DNA from: Brevundimonas sp.
Lineage (GTDB): Bacteria > Pseudomonadota > Alphaproteobacteria > Caulobacterales > Caulobacteraceae
Direction: 5' to 3'
Length of the DNA: 64,000 nucleotides
Assembly (NCBI RefSeq): GCF_029946145.1
Contig: NZ_JAQSDY010000027.1
Span: 248,001-312,000, forward strand
Shown: piece by piece, positions 51,712-60,590 of the stretch
How positions within the stretch are numbered: position 1 is the first letter of the stretch
Layout: each line of letters opens with the position of its first letter
Notes under the pieces: generated by a model
What the model was told of the DNA's origin: nothing
The model's input: the letters and a program-made list of their open reading frames with translations, nothing else
Database searches by the model: none
Program-made: the position numbers and the translations under genes

Positions 51712-52563
51712 TCAGACCGCGGCCTTTTCCTTTTCGCCGGCCACGTTCGGGTCGGGCGCGGTGGCCGTCTTGCGGGTGTCCTGACGGCGCGGCAGCTTCC
51801 AGGTCTGGCTCGGCTCGAACCGCTCGCCGTTCCAGGCGATGGAGGTCACCGTGATGTGGTGCGCGTCCCATTCGATCTGGTTGAAGCTGGGCGGGGCCCC
51901 GCGTTCGCGGTGCGACAGGGTTCCGCAGCCGACGGCGTAGGAGCAGTGGTCGCCCACGCCGATGGGCAGGGCGAAGGGCACATGGACATGGCCGGTGGCG
52001 ATGATATCGACCCCGGCCTCGGCGAAGATCAGGGCGGCGCGGTCGCCGCGTTTGACGTCCCCGGTCATCGGCGTGCCGATCATCTCGATCAGCGGATGGT
52101 GGCAGGCGAGGATCCGCAGCGCGCCCACCGGAGCCTGACGCAGGGCTTCGGCCGCCTTGCGTGTCTGCATCAGGTCGATGACGCCCTTGGACCAGTTGGT
52201 CCGGGCCTGCCAGCCGCGCGCGGTCACCACGCCGCGCACCATCACCGTGGGGCTGAGGAACTGGTGGTCGTGGGCAGGGTGGCCCGTGGCCTTCTCGAAC
52301 GCCTTCCACGGCGCGAACAGGCGGGCGAACAGGCTCCAGTAGGGGACGTCGTGATTGCCGACGATCACGAACTGCGGATCCGGCATCTGATTTATCCAGC
52401 GCCCGGCGGCCGCGAACTCGGCGGGGAAGCCCTGCTGGGTGATGTCGCCTGTGATCAGGACCAGATCTGGCGCATTGCCGTGGGCGTATTCCAGAGCGGC
52501 CGCGCAGGCGTGCTTGTGTTCGACGCCGAAGTGGATGTCCGAAAACTGGAGAATTCGCCCCAC
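51712..52563 (-). CDS. Metallophosphoesterase
   Basis: 283 residues from a GTG that overlaps the preceding stop by one base. Calcineurin-like motifs appear in order: 'ILQFSDIHFG' (Asp-x-His), 'ITGDITQQG' (GD), 'VGNHD' (GNHD), 'CHHPL' and 'GHVHVP' (GHxH). Substrate could be a phospholipid head group, a cyclic nucleotide or a nucleic acid; the coupled diacylglycerol-kinase-like gene hints at lipid metabolism. Confidence 0.92.
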   Translation of the reverse strand: MGRILQFSDIHFGVEHKHACAAALEYAHGNAPDLVLITGDITQQGFPAEFAAAGRWINQMPDPQFVIVGNHDVPYWSLFARLFAPWKAFEKATGHPAHDHQFLSPTVMVRGVVTARGWQARTNWSKGVIDLMQTRKAAEALRQAPVGALRILACHHPLIEMIGTPMTGDVKRGDRAALIFAEAGVDIIATGHVHVPFALPIGVGDHCSYAVGCGTLSHRERGAPPSFNQIEWDAHHITVTSIAWNGERFEPSQTWKLPRRQDTRKTATAPDPNVAGEKEKAAV

Positions 52564-53534
52564 TAGACGGCGTCCCCGGCGGCGGCCGGAATGGGGGCCA
52601 GGGCCTGGAACGCCTTGCGGATGAATTTCACATTCGCCTCGTGCGCCAGCAGGATGGGTTCGCCGTCGATCACGGCGGGGATGCGCGAACGGGCGTGAAT
52701 GGTGGCGCGCTGGATGGCCTTGGTGGTCACGGCCGGATCCTGACGCCAGTCGCTGAACACCGCGTGCGCGGCCAGACGAAAGGCCTGGGCCGCATCGGAC
52801 GGGTTCATCGCGGCGGCCTCAAGGCCCGTGTTCTCGTCCATTACCCTGGAGATCATCGGGCTGATCAGCACCAGGGCCTCGGCGCGACGGGAAGGCTTCC
52901 CGTCCAGCGAGAAGCGCATCTTGCCGGAGAAGGCGCGGCGCAGGGCGCGGCGCCCGTACATCCAGGCCAGCTTCAGCTTGCCGTCGCGGACGGCCTCCCG
53001 CGCCGGCGCCCACAGGGCGGGCGAGCCCAGGATGGCGGCGCAATAGAAGATCCGGGACGTCTGGCCGTCGGAAACCTCGCCGCCGGCGACGCATTGGGGG
53101 ACGCCCTCCTCGAGTGCAAGCCTGAGGGCGGCCTTCCAGTCGGCGGTTCCGTACAGCGCCTTGGGCAGCATGTTCATGGTGCCCCCCGGCAGGGGTGCGA
53201 CCAGCGGGCCGTCCGGACCCGCCCGTGAGGCGATGGTCCCGGCGGTGCCGTCCCCCGCCAGCACGAACAGCACATCAGGCCCGGCGTCGAGGGCGGCCTG
53301 TATCTGGGCGTCGAAGCTGTTTGAGTCGAGGGCGACGACAGAGGCCTCGCAGGCATATTCGGCCAGAATGGCCTCGGCCTCCTGGACCGCCGTGGGGCCA
53401 ACACCGCCGGAGTGCGGATTGACCAGCATGATGACCCGCCCCAGCGCGACGTGGGGCGTCAGCATGCGCGGTTCGACGGCCGCGTCATTCGGCGCGGCCG
53501 TCGGATCAACGGTCGGGATCAAGGCGTCTGTCAT
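52563..53534 (-). CDS. Diacylglycerol kinase family lipid kinase
   Basis: 323 residues. The DAGK catalytic domain begins 'VIMLVNPHSGGVGPTAV', with the nucleotide-binding 'VLFVLAGDGTAGTIA' (GDGT) and 'PLPGGTMNMLPKAL' (GGTxN) motifs. A C-terminal beta-rich domain follows. It phosphorylates diacylglycerol or a related lipid such as a sphingoid base, as in the YegS/LCB5 group. Coupled to the phosphoesterase gene, suggesting opposing or sequential steps. Confidence 0.9.
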   Translation of the reverse strand: MTDALIPTVDPTAAPNDAAVEPRMLTPHVALGRVIMLVNPHSGGVGPTAVQEAEAILAEYACEASVVALDSNSFDAQIQAALDAGPDVLFVLAGDGTAGTIASRAGPDGPLVAPLPGGTMNMLPKALYGTADWKAALRLALEEGVPQCVAGGEVSDGQTSRIFYCAAILGSPALWAPAREAVRDGKLKLAWMYGRRALRRAFSGKMRFSLDGKPSRRAEALVLISPMISRVMDENTGLEAAAMNPSDAAQAFRLAAHAVFSDWRQDPAVTTKAIQRATIHARSRIPAVIDGEPILLAHEANVKFIRKAFQALAPIPAAAGDAV

Positions 53535-53589
53535 GCCGCCCGAACGCCCCGGTCAGGGCGATGTTCCGGCGGCTCGGCCTCAAGCGCGG

Positions 53590-53931
53590 CTATTGCTTCT
53601 TCAGCTCGTTCGAAGCGGCGGCGGCCCCGGCCTGGGCGGCGTCGCCGGCCTTCTCCGCGGCGGCGACAGTGGCGTCAGCGGCCTGGTCCGCGGCCTCGGG
53701 CGCCTTGCCCTTCACCGTGTCGACGCCCCTGGCGATCCAGCCGTCGACGATGGCCCCGCCCTCGGCCAGCGAGCGCTCCTTGACTCCCAGCACGGCCGTC
53801 AGCACGCCGAACAGCGCCAGAAGGGTCACGATGATCCCCACCAGCGGATTGCCCGAACGGCGTTTCGAGCGCGCCCACACCGGGCTGTGCTCGCCATCGT
53901 CCGCCATGCGGACCGGTTCAGAAAAACGCAT
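53590..53931 (-). CDS. Single-pass membrane protein with Ala-rich tail
   Basis: About 113 residues from ATG 53931 (ATG 53907 is an alternative). A basic N-terminus with ARSKRRSGNP precedes one hydrophobic helix (LVGIIVTLLALFGVLTAVLG). A long periplasmic or cytosolic tail of Ala/Asp/Glu/Lys repeats (PEAADQAADATVAAAEKAGD) is probably helical. No family recognised. Confidence 0.65.
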   Translation of the reverse strand: MRFSEPVRMADDGEHSPVWARSKRRSGNPLVGIIVTLLALFGVLTAVLGVKERSLAEGGAIVDGWIARGVDTVKGKAPEAADQAADATVAAAEKAGDAAQAGAAAASNELKKQ

Positions 53932-54090
53932 ACAAGACCCCCGTCTCTTCCCATGAAGCATCGGCGCACGCGTCTGACGCGGCGCCGTCCCAACCTGACA
54001 CAGGCCGGACATCCATAATAGCGGGGGAACCGCCACGCTTATCCAGCGTTCTCACCGCAGGGGCGAACCCCAGGGATGAAGGACATACCC

Positions 54091-54432
54091 ATGAACAAGG
54101 CAATCATCGCGATCGCGGCTACCGGCCTGCTGGCCAGCGCCTGTGCGAGCGACGGCTACGGCGGCACCAATGAAACGGTTCGTCAGGGCGCCATCGGCGC
54201 CGGCCTCGGCGCAGTCGCCGGCGCCATCATCGGCAACAACGTCGGCAGCGGCAACGCCGGAACCGGCGCGGCCATCGGCGCCGTCGTGGGCGGCGCGGCG
54301 GGCGCCATTCGCGGTTCGCAGCAGGACCGCAACAACCAGCAACGCTACCGGGACAGCTCGAACCGGTACTACTATTGCTACGACGGCCGTCAGGACGAAT
54401 GCTATTGGGAGAACGGCCAGCGCCGCTACTAG
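54091..54432 (+). CDS. Glycine-zipper lipoprotein
   Basis: 113 residues. A lipobox signal (IIAIAATGLLASACAS) is followed by a glycine-zipper stretch (IGAGLGAVAGAIIGNNVG, then GAAIGAVVGGAAGA) and a Gln/Tyr/Arg-rich end with two Cys (YYYCYDGRQDECYW). This is an outer-membrane-associated small lipoprotein of the YMGG/17-kDa-antigen-like kind. A terminator-like hairpin follows the stop. Confidence 0.85.
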   Translation: MNKAIIAIAATGLLASACASDGYGGTNETVRQGAIGAGLGAVAGAIIGNNVGSGNAGTGAAIGAVVGGAAGAIRGSQQDRNNQQRYRDSSNRYYYCYDGRQDECYWENGQRRY

Positions 54433-54457
54433 GCGTCGGCTTTTCGACTGAATATCA

Positions 54458-54489
54458 GGGCGGTTCGTCGGATGGCGGACCGCCCTTTT
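54458..54489 (+). terminator. Terminator after the glycine-zipper gene
   Basis: Stem GGGCGGT (54458-54464) / ACCGCCC (54479-54485), then TTTT. The loop is 14 nt. Confidence 0.75.
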
Positions 54490-54512
54490 CATGGGTGGAT
54501 GGAGGGCGGAAG

Positions 54513-54962
54513 ATGAAGCGATCGATTGTGCTGGTGGGGGTGACAGCCGTGGCCGTTGCGGGCTGCGCCGTGCCCGGGTTCAGGAACCGGAGCGATCTGG
54601 TGGCCGAGCCGTCGGCGTGCACCGCCAAGCGGTTCGAGGTGTATTTCGCCGACAGCGAGGCGCGGCTGACGGAGCCGGCGCGGCAGGCCATCGGCATGAC
54701 GGCGGCCCAGCTGCAGGGGTGCGAGATCCGCAAGGTGCAGGTCATGGGCCTGTCGGACGCCCGGGGCGGGGCGGCGGCGAACCAGAGCCTGTCGGAGCGG
54801 CGCGCCCTGGCGGTGGCCGAGGCGCTGACGGCGGCCGGCTGGCCGGCGCCGGTGTTTGATGTCGAGGGGGCGGGCGATACGGGCGCCGAGGCCGCCAGCG
54901 GCGTGCGCGAACCCATGCGTCGCCGCACCGAAGTGCTGATCGACGCCGTTCCGCGCAACTGA
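54513..54962 (+). CDS. OmpA-domain lipoprotein
   Basis: 149 residues with a lipobox signal (VLVGVTAVAVAGCA). The OmpA-like domain runs from 'RFEVYFADSEARLTEPARQA' to 'LSERRALAVAEALTAAGW' and binds peptidoglycan in the family. The family's Asp/Arg peptidoglycan contacts seem present (SDARG, SERRA). GGAGGGCGGA precedes the ATG. Confidence 0.88.
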   Translation: MKRSIVLVGVTAVAVAGCAVPGFRNRSDLVAEPSACTAKRFEVYFADSEARLTEPARQAIGMTAAQLQGCEIRKVQVMGLSDARGGAAANQSLSERRALAVAEALTAAGWPAPVFDVEGAGDTGAEAASGVREPMRRRTEVLIDAVPRN

Positions 54963-55041
54963 GGCGACACGCCGCTGCGACGGACGGTGACGCGGCGGGG
55001 TCGGGACGGCTAAGGTCGCCCCGACGCCTCGTGGAGCCCGC

Positions 55042-57231
55042 GTGTCCCTTTTTCCCCGCATCCTGATCGCCGCAGTACTGTGGCTGGCCGCCCTCCCGGG
55101 GGTATCGGGCTCCGCCATGGCCCAGTCCGCGTCCGCATCGGGGCCGCAGCGGACCGAGCGGATCGAGGCCGAACTGGTCCCGATGTCGGCCTGGGCCGCG
55201 CCTGGTTCGACGGCCGTGGTCGCGGTCCGACAGACCATCAAGCCCGGCTGGCATACCTACTGGCGCAATCCCGGCGATTCCGGGGGCGCGACGACCCTGA
55301 CATGGACGACGCCGCAGGGCGTGAAGGCGGGGGACATCGTCTGGCCCCTGCCCGAACGCCAGCGGCTGGCGGGCCTGATGAACTACGGCTATTCCGGCGA
55401 GGCTTATCTGCCGGTCCCGGTCGAGATTCCCGCCACCGCGCGCGCGGGGACGGTGCTGCCGCTGACGGTCAGGGCCCTGTTCTTCGTCTGCAGCGCCGAG
55501 ATGTGCGTGCCGGAAGAACTGACCCTGAGGCTGGACGTGCCGGTGCGCGAGGGCGCCGCGCCGCTGGACCCGCGCCACGGGGCGGCGATCACGCGCGTTC
55601 TGGAGTCGGCGCCGCGGCCGGCGGGGATCGAGGCGCGCCTCGCGCTCGAGAACGGCGCGCTGGTGCTGAGCGCCGCCGGCGGGCCGCTGGCCGGGCGCGA
55701 TCCCGGACCGAGCTATTTCTTCCCGTTCAGGGGCGGCGTCGTCGGACACGCGGCCGCCCAGACGGGCGCGTGGGGACCGCGGGGCCTGACCTTGCGGCTG
55801 GAACCGGGCGGGGCGACCCGGGCGGACGGCCTGACCGGGCCGGTCGAGGGCGTGCTGGCCACGGCCCATGGAGCGTTCGAAATCCGGGCCGAGCCGGGGA
55901 CGGCGCTGGCCGGAACCTCCGGATCAGGCGATCTGGCGGCGGCGCCCGACGGCGGCGCGGACGCGGCGCGCGCCGACAAGCCTGGTCTGGCGGTCTTCCT
56001 TCAGGCCGTGCTGTTCGCGGTTCTGGGCGGGGTGATCCTGAACCTGATGCCGTGCGTCTTCCCGATCCTGGCCATGAAGGCCGCGGCGCTGGCGGCCTCG
56101 GCCCATGACGCGCGCCACGCCCGGCGCGACGGCCTGGCCTTCCTCGCGGGCGTGCTGACGACCTTCCTGCTGCTGGCCGGCGTGCTGCTGGCGTTGCGGG
56201 CGGCGGGCGAGGCCGTGGGCTGGGGCTTCCAGCTGCAGTCGCCGCCGGTGATGGCCGGGCTGGCGTTGCTGATGCTGGCCGTGGCCCTGAACCTGTCGAG
56301 CGTCTTTCACGTCGGCGCGGGGCTGCAAGGCGCCGGATCGGGCCCGCTGGCGCGGCTGCCGGGCGGACTGGGCGCCTTCTTCACCGGCGTGCTGGCGGTC
56401 GTGGTGGCGGCGCCCTGCACCGCCCCCTTCATGGCGTTCGCCCTGGGAGCGGCGCTGGTGATGCCGTGGCCGCTGGCGCTGGTGGTCTTCCTGGGCCTGG
56501 GACTGGGACTGGCCCTGCCCTATGTGGCCGTCAGCCTGACGCCCGGGCTTCTGGCCCGTCTGCCGCGGCCCGGTCCGTGGATGGAGCGGCTGAAGGGTCT
56601 GCTGGCCTTCCCCCTGTACGCGACGGCCCTGTGGCTGGCCTGGGTGTTCGGGCGTCAGGCGGGGGCGGACGCGCTGGCCCTGCTGTTCGCGGCCGGCGTG
56701 CTTCTGGCCTTGGGATTGTGGCTGGTCGGCGGAGCCCAGGCCGAGCGCACGGCCGGACGCCGCGGCGTGCTGCATCTCACGGCGGGCGCGGCCGCCCTGT
56801 TGCTGGCCGCCGGAGCGGGGTGGCTGGCGGCCGTCGCGCCGGCCGGGATTCCGGTCACCGAACCGGGCGAGGGTCCGGCCGGGCTGCGGTCCGCGCCGTG
56901 GTCGCCGTCGGCCGTCGAAGCCGCCCTGGCCGAGGGGCGGCCCGTGCTGGTCAATTTCACCGCCGACTGGTGCGTGACCTGCAAGATCAACGAGCGAACC
57001 TCCCTGACCTCCCCCGGCGTGGCGGCGGCCATGGAGCGGGCCAACGCCGTCTATCTGGTCGGCGACTGGACCCGGCGCGACGACGCCATCACCGCCGAGC
57101 TTCAGCGTCACGGACGCTCGGGCGTGCCGTTGTATCTGCTGTATTCGCCTGGATCCCCCGAGCCCCGCATCCTGCCCCAGCTGCTGACCGAAGGGGTGGT
57201 CGTCGACGCGCTGAAGCCCGCCGGGGACTGA
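55042..57231 (+). CDS. DsbD-like thiol:disulfide interchange protein
   Basis: 729 residues from GTG 55042. A signal peptide is followed by an N-terminal periplasmic domain (~30-300) with 'LFFVCSAEMCVPEE' (Cys pair) as in the ScsB/DsbD alpha domain. Eight hydrophobic helices follow, with the CcdA-type Cys motifs LMPCVFPIL and AAPCTAPFM. A C-terminal thioredoxin-like domain has WCVTCKIN. Electrons pass from cytosolic thioredoxin through the membrane Cys pair to periplasmic proteins. Every Cys pair is intact. Confidence 0.94.
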   Translation: MSLFPRILIAAVLWLAALPGVSGSAMAQSASASGPQRTERIEAELVPMSAWAAPGSTAVVAVRQTIKPGWHTYWRNPGDSGGATTLTWTTPQGVKAGDIVWPLPERQRLAGLMNYGYSGEAYLPVPVEIPATARAGTVLPLTVRALFFVCSAEMCVPEELTLRLDVPVREGAAPLDPRHGAAITRVLESAPRPAGIEARLALENGALVLSAAGGPLAGRDPGPSYFFPFRGGVVGHAAAQTGAWGPRGLTLRLEPGGATRADGLTGPVEGVLATAHGAFEIRAEPGTALAGTSGSGDLAAAPDGGADAARADKPGLAVFLQAVLFAVLGGVILNLMPCVFPILAMKAAALAASAHDARHARRDGLAFLAGVLTTFLLLAGVLLALRAAGEAVGWGFQLQSPPVMAGLALLMLAVALNLSSVFHVGAGLQGAGSGPLARLPGGLGAFFTGVLAVVVAAPCTAPFMAFALGAALVMPWPLALVVFLGLGLGLALPYVAVSLTPGLLARLPRPGPWMERLKGLLAFPLYATALWLAWVFGRQAGADALALLFAAGVLLALGLWLVGGAQAERTAGRRGVLHLTAGAAALLLAAGAGWLAAVAPAGIPVTEPGEGPAGLRSAPWSPSAVEAALAEGRPVLVNFTADWCVTCKINERTSLTSPGVAAAMERANAVYLVGDWTRRDDAITAELQRHGRSGVPLYLLYSPGSPEPRILPQLLTEGVVVDALKPAGD

Positions 57232-57380
57232 ACAAACGTCACGCTTGTGGCGCTGAACGAGCCGGAATCGGCCAAACCGGGCAGGCTCAAGGTCATTTCG
57301 GGGCGGCCGAAACAAACAGTCACGCGTCGTGTTAGCCAATCGGTGCGAGCCCTCCCGCTCGCTTTGACAAGGTAGACATC

Positions 57381-57977
57381 ATGCGAAAGACCGCGCTCCT
57401 CACTGGCGTCGCCGGCCTGTTCCTCATGACCGCTCCCGCGTTCGCCCAGGACAGCACGGCCCCGCAGACGCCGCCGGCCCCCGCCCCCGCCGAGGCGGCC
57501 GCTCCTGCGCCGACGCAGAATCTGACCCTTCAGCCGGGATCCGACGTCAAGGGTTCGGATGGCGCGGTGCTGGGCAAGCTTGAAGGCGCCCGCACGACCG
57601 AAACCGGCCAGGAACTGACGGTGCGCGGCGCCGACGGTACCTTGCGCGGCATTCCGGTCGCCGACGGCGTGCGTCCGGACGGAACCGGCGTCGCCGTGGG
57701 CTGGACCAGCGCCCAATTCTCGGCCGCCGCCGCGATCGAGGACGCCGCGACGCCGGTCGCTGAGCCCGCCGCCGAGCCCGCCGAGGAGGCCGCGTCCGAG
57801 CCGGCCGAGCCGGCGACCCCCGCTACGCCGGCTATGCCCGCGGACCCGGGCGTCGCCCCGGCCACGCCCGCGGCGCCCGCAACGCCGGCGACGCCGGCTG
57901 CTCCGGCCCATCCCGAGGGTCACCACGGCGCCACCCCCCCCGGCGAAGGCCAGAAGCCGGACAAGCCCGGCGCCTGA
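57381..57977 (+). CDS. Secreted Pro/Ala-rich protein
   Basis: 198 residues. A signal peptide (LLTGVAGLFLMTAPAFAQ) is followed by a short globular part ('LQPGSDVKGSDGAVLGKLEG', 'GADGTLRGIPVADGVRPDG') resembling a PRC-barrel-like fold, then a long low-complexity Pro/Ala/Glu tail (PATPATPAMPADPG). A cell-surface or periplasmic protein of Caulobacterales type. A terminator hairpin follows. Confidence 0.75.
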   Translation: MRKTALLTGVAGLFLMTAPAFAQDSTAPQTPPAPAPAEAAAPAPTQNLTLQPGSDVKGSDGAVLGKLEGARTTETGQELTVRGADGTLRGIPVADGVRPDGTGVAVGWTSAQFSAAAAIEDAATPVAEPAAEPAEEAASEPAEPATPATPAMPADPGVAPATPAAPATPATPAAPAHPEGHHGATPPGEGQKPDKPGA

Positions 57978-57997
57978 TCCCTGATCGAGGCAAGAAT

Positions 57998-58035
57998 AAA
58001 GGGCGGCTCCGCACGGAGCCGCCCTTCGTCGTTTC
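57998..58035 (+). terminator. Terminator hairpin, left copy of a 38-bp direct repeat
   Basis: Stem GGGCGGCTCC / GGAGCCGCCC with loop GCAC, flanked by AAA and TTCGTCGTTTC. Terminates the secreted Pro/Ala-rich gene. 36 of 38 bases recur at 59718-59755 in the same orientation. Confidence 0.85.
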
Positions 58036-58128
58036 AGACAACCCGCGCGCCCGGCTGACCCGTGGGCGCCGCGTCCGCCACTGAGGCGCCCGGACCTTGG
58101 CGCCCTTGCCCAACAGCGGACGAACCCA

Positions 58129-58156
58129 ACGTCCGCGATGGGTGGGAAGCGGACGT
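58129..58156. repeat. Short inverted repeat ACGTCCGC / GCGGACGT
   Basis: Perfect 8-bp arms at 58129-58136 and 58149-58156 around a 12-nt loop, just inside the left direct repeat and at the end of the lipoprotein gene. It resembles a second hairpin at 58822-58880 in theme (GTCCG...CGGAC). Confidence 0.6.
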
Positions 58157-58162
58157 CCCCGT

Positions 58163-58738
58163 TTACTCGATCGCGGGCGGTCGGCGGCAAGCGTAAGCGA
58201 CGCTGTAGGGCTTTCCGAAACAGGAAATGAGTCCGTCCAGCACATCCAGATTAGGGGGCCAAGCGACCGCTCTACCGCCCGGAACGATCAAGCTTGCATC
58301 GCGGGGTAGCCGGGATAGCTGATCCCTTGCTGTCTGCAGCCGTGCCATTTCACCATCTAGGAACGCGATACTCCCTTCTCGATAGAGCTTCTGCCACTGA
58401 GGCTCTCCCGGATATGCAGCCTTCTTCATAAGGTCGAGGGATCGCGCAGAGTCCCCTTGCACGGCCAGCACCTGAGCCTCGTGCCACATGAGCAGGCTGG
58501 CATTCGCCGGGCCGAGGCTAGGGCCGTGCCGGGACCGATATTCAGCCAGCACATCGTCCGCGTAGTCAGAGCAAGCCAAGCTGCTATCTAACGAACGCCA
58601 GCCATCCACTCCCTGATCGAAGGCAGCGAACGACATATCCATCATTGCATCAGCGTCTGCCTGGCAACTGTCTGCGGCGGGCTTGGCACAGCTCGCGACG
58701 CCGAGGCACAAACAAACCACGAAAACTGTTCGGATCAT
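58163..58738 (-). CDS. Lipoprotein of unknown function
   Basis: 191 residues with a lipobox signal (TVFVVCLCLGVASCAK). The domain is mostly helical, with 'HEAQVLAVQGDSARSLDLM' and 'GEPQWQKLYREGSIAFLDGE', a TPR-like look but without full repeats. Base composition is lower in GC than the flanking genes. It lies inside the segment bounded by direct repeats and looks accessory. Confidence 0.75.
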   Translation of the reverse strand: MIRTVFVVCLCLGVASCAKPAADSCQADADAMMDMSFAAFDQGVDGWRSLDSSLACSDYADDVLAEYRSRHGPSLGPANASLLMWHEAQVLAVQGDSARSLDLMKKAAYPGEPQWQKLYREGSIAFLDGEMARLQTARDQLSRLPRDASLIVPGGRAVAWPPNLDVLDGLISCFGKPYSVAYACRRPPAIE

Positions 58739-58965
58739 GCGCGCCCCTTAAGCTGCTGCCGCAGACCCGCTGCCGCATCCGAACGTTGATGCCTCTTGGG
58801 CGTGCTGACAAGCGAAGGCGGCGAATGTCCGCTTCGGGTCGGGTGCCGTCATAAGTACCGGGCCGCAAACCGGACATTCGACACGGGAGGCCGGATGCGG
58901 ACCTCGCCGGGGTCGGTTGGGGGTGGTTAGCGGACGGAGGCGCGTGCCGGGCGGATATCGCGTTC
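58739..58965. other. Gap with a 10-bp inverted repeat
   Basis: 227 bp without a gene. It holds the perfect inverted repeat CGAATGTCCG (58822-58831) / CGGACATTCG (58871-58880). Nothing else supported. Confidence 0.6.
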
Positions 58966-59580
58966 TCATTCCACCCGGCAGAAGCAATAGATGAACTGCT
59001 GAGGCGTCCCCCAGGGCGTCTCGTGCAACTCGGTGACGCTGTCCAATAAACGAAACTTCGTCCCGAACTCGTCGTGCAGGTGTTCCGCGTCGTAGCGCAC
59101 GACATCCAGTCCACTGCACTTCTCCGGACCATCCAGGCCGAAGGTCGCGACAATGACGTGTCCCCCAAGCTTAACCGCGCGGGCGACCTGACGCACATAT
59201 GCGGCCCGGTCATCTGCACTCGTCAGGAAGTGGAATACGGCCCGGTCGTGCCAGACATCATAGCGAGCGGCTTCCAGTTCGACGGCCGTAATGTCCCCGG
59301 TGATCCAATGCACCGAGGCGGCAGAAGAGCCCAATCGGTCCTTCGCTACTTCAATGGCCGCCGGGGAGATGTCGAGCACCGTCACGTCACTGTAACCGCG
59401 CCCGACAAGGTCATCGACCAAGGTCGCTTCCCCGCCACCGACGTCAATGACCGCGCTGCCGCGGTCCAGCGCTGCGTGTTCGATGAGCCTCAGTGAAACA
59501 TCCAGGTGGGGGCGATACCAGCTGACCTCGTCCACTGCCCTGGTCTGATAGACGTTTTCCCAATGAGCCTTGGTCGTCAT
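58966..59580 (-). CDS. Class I SAM-dependent methyltransferase
   Basis: 204 residues. 'HWENVYQTRAVDEVSWYRPH' is the common start of a small methyltransferase family. Motif I AVIDVGGGEATLVDDL and the acidic 'VTVLDISPAAIEVAK' bind SAM. 'DVWHDRAVFHFL' follows. Substrate unknown. Composition is milder in GC than the surroundings. Located between the two 38-bp direct repeats with the lipoprotein gene. Confidence 0.88.
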   Translation of the reverse strand: MTTKAHWENVYQTRAVDEVSWYRPHLDVSLRLIEHAALDRGSAVIDVGGGEATLVDDLVGRGYSDVTVLDISPAAIEVAKDRLGSSAASVHWITGDITAVELEAARYDVWHDRAVFHFLTSADDRAAYVRQVARAVKLGGHVIVATFGLDGPEKCSGLDVVRYDAEHLHDEFGTKFRLLDSVTELHETPWGTPQQFIYCFCRVE

Positions 59581-59717
59581 CACCGCCACTCCCGAACTGT
59601 GCCTGGAAGCTGGGGTCCGGGCCATCTGAACGCCAGAGGGGCAGGTCGGAATTTCCGCAATCGGTCGGAAGCGGAACCAGGCCCGGCAGGCAGGTCACCG
59701 GCCTGTCCGCCATAGAA

Positions 59718-59755
59718 AAAGGGCGGCTCCGGATGGAGCCGCCCTTCGTCGTTTC
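59718..59755 (-). terminator. Terminator hairpin, right copy of the 38-bp direct repeat
   Basis: Stem GGGCGGCTCC / GGAGCCGCCC, loop GGAT. Read on the minus strand it is followed by TTTTTCTAT, so it terminates the YeaQ/YmgE-like gene. Same orientation as the copy at 57998-58035, with two loop differences. Confidence 0.88.
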
Positions 59756-59769
59756 GGAATGCGAAGCGC

Positions 59770-60024
59770 CTAGCCGCGACGCTTGACCAGGCCAACCAGG
59801 AACAACAGCAGACAGGCGCCGAGGAAGGCGACCAGCAGCGTGATCAGGTTGAAGCCGCCGACCGGAATACCCAGCAGGTTGCCAGCGATGAAGCCGCCCA
59901 GCAGGGCGCCGATGACGCCGACGATCAGGTTCGTCACGAGGCCATGGCTGCGGCCCATAACCTTTTCCGCCAGCCAGCCGGCGACGATGCCGATGACGAT
60001 CCAGCCAATGATACCCAAGCCCAT
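59770..60024 (-). CDS. GlsB/YeaQ/YmgE family membrane protein
   Basis: 84 residues: MGLGIIGWIVIGIVAGWLAE, then 'VMGRSHGLVTNLIVGVIGALLGGF' and a third helix. The family's three-helix, Gly-rich pattern is clear. Such proteins are stress-induced transglycosylase-associated inner-membrane proteins. AAGGGAGAGA lies upstream of the ATG. Confidence 0.92.
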   Translation of the reverse strand: MGLGIIGWIVIGIVAGWLAEKVMGRSHGLVTNLIVGVIGALLGGFIAGNLLGIPVGGFNLITLLVAFLGACLLLFLVGLVKRRG

Positions 60025-60210
60025 GTTGTCTCTCCCTTGAAGCCAAATGCTCTGTCGCCGTAATGCGCGTGAACCGTAACGGTTGCGGAACGCCCCGCAG
60101 AACATTGCTCACCGACTCTCCCCCGTCAGGCGAGCACGGCACGGTGCTTGCCGCGTGAAGGGCGAGCCGTCCCGCTTCGGGACAGCCTGCCAACACGGGG
60201 AACAGGGGCC

Positions 60211-60588
60211 ATGGCCACCGATATCGACCTGCATCTGGGACGCCGCCTGCGCCGCCGCCGGCGCCTGCTGGGCCTGACGCAACAACAGCTGGCCAACCAG
60301 GTCGGCATTCGCTTCCAGCAGATCCAGAAATACGAGTGCGGCGCCAATCGCATCTCGGCCGCCCGCCTGTGGCAGCTGTCCGAGGCGCTGGAATCGCCGG
60401 TCAGCTATTTCTACGACGGTCTGGAAGAAGCCATCGAGCGCCGCGAGGTCGCCAACCAGGGCGGGGAGATGTTTTCCCGCAAGGAAACGCTCGACCTGAT
60501 CCAGGCCTATTACCAGCTGGACGAGAAGCCGCGCCGGCGCCTGCTGGATCTGGCCAAGTCGCTGCACGTCGAGGCTGACGCGGCGTAG
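60211..60588 (+). CDS. XRE-family helix-turn-helix regulator
   Basis: 125 residues: 'DIDLHLGRRLRRRRRLLGLT' then the HTH 'QQQLANQVGIRFQQIQKYEC' and a dimerising C-terminal helix (ETLDLIQAYYQLDEKPRRRL). This compact repressor type is found in single or several copies across Alphaproteobacteria. Targets unknown. The heptamer fold-back repeat follows immediately. Confidence 0.92.
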   Translation: MATDIDLHLGRRLRRRRRLLGLTQQQLANQVGIRFQQIQKYECGANRISAARLWQLSEALESPVSYFYDGLEEAIERREVANQGGEMFSRKETLDLIQAYYQLDEKPRRRLLDLAKSLHVEADAA

Positions 60589-60590
60589 AA

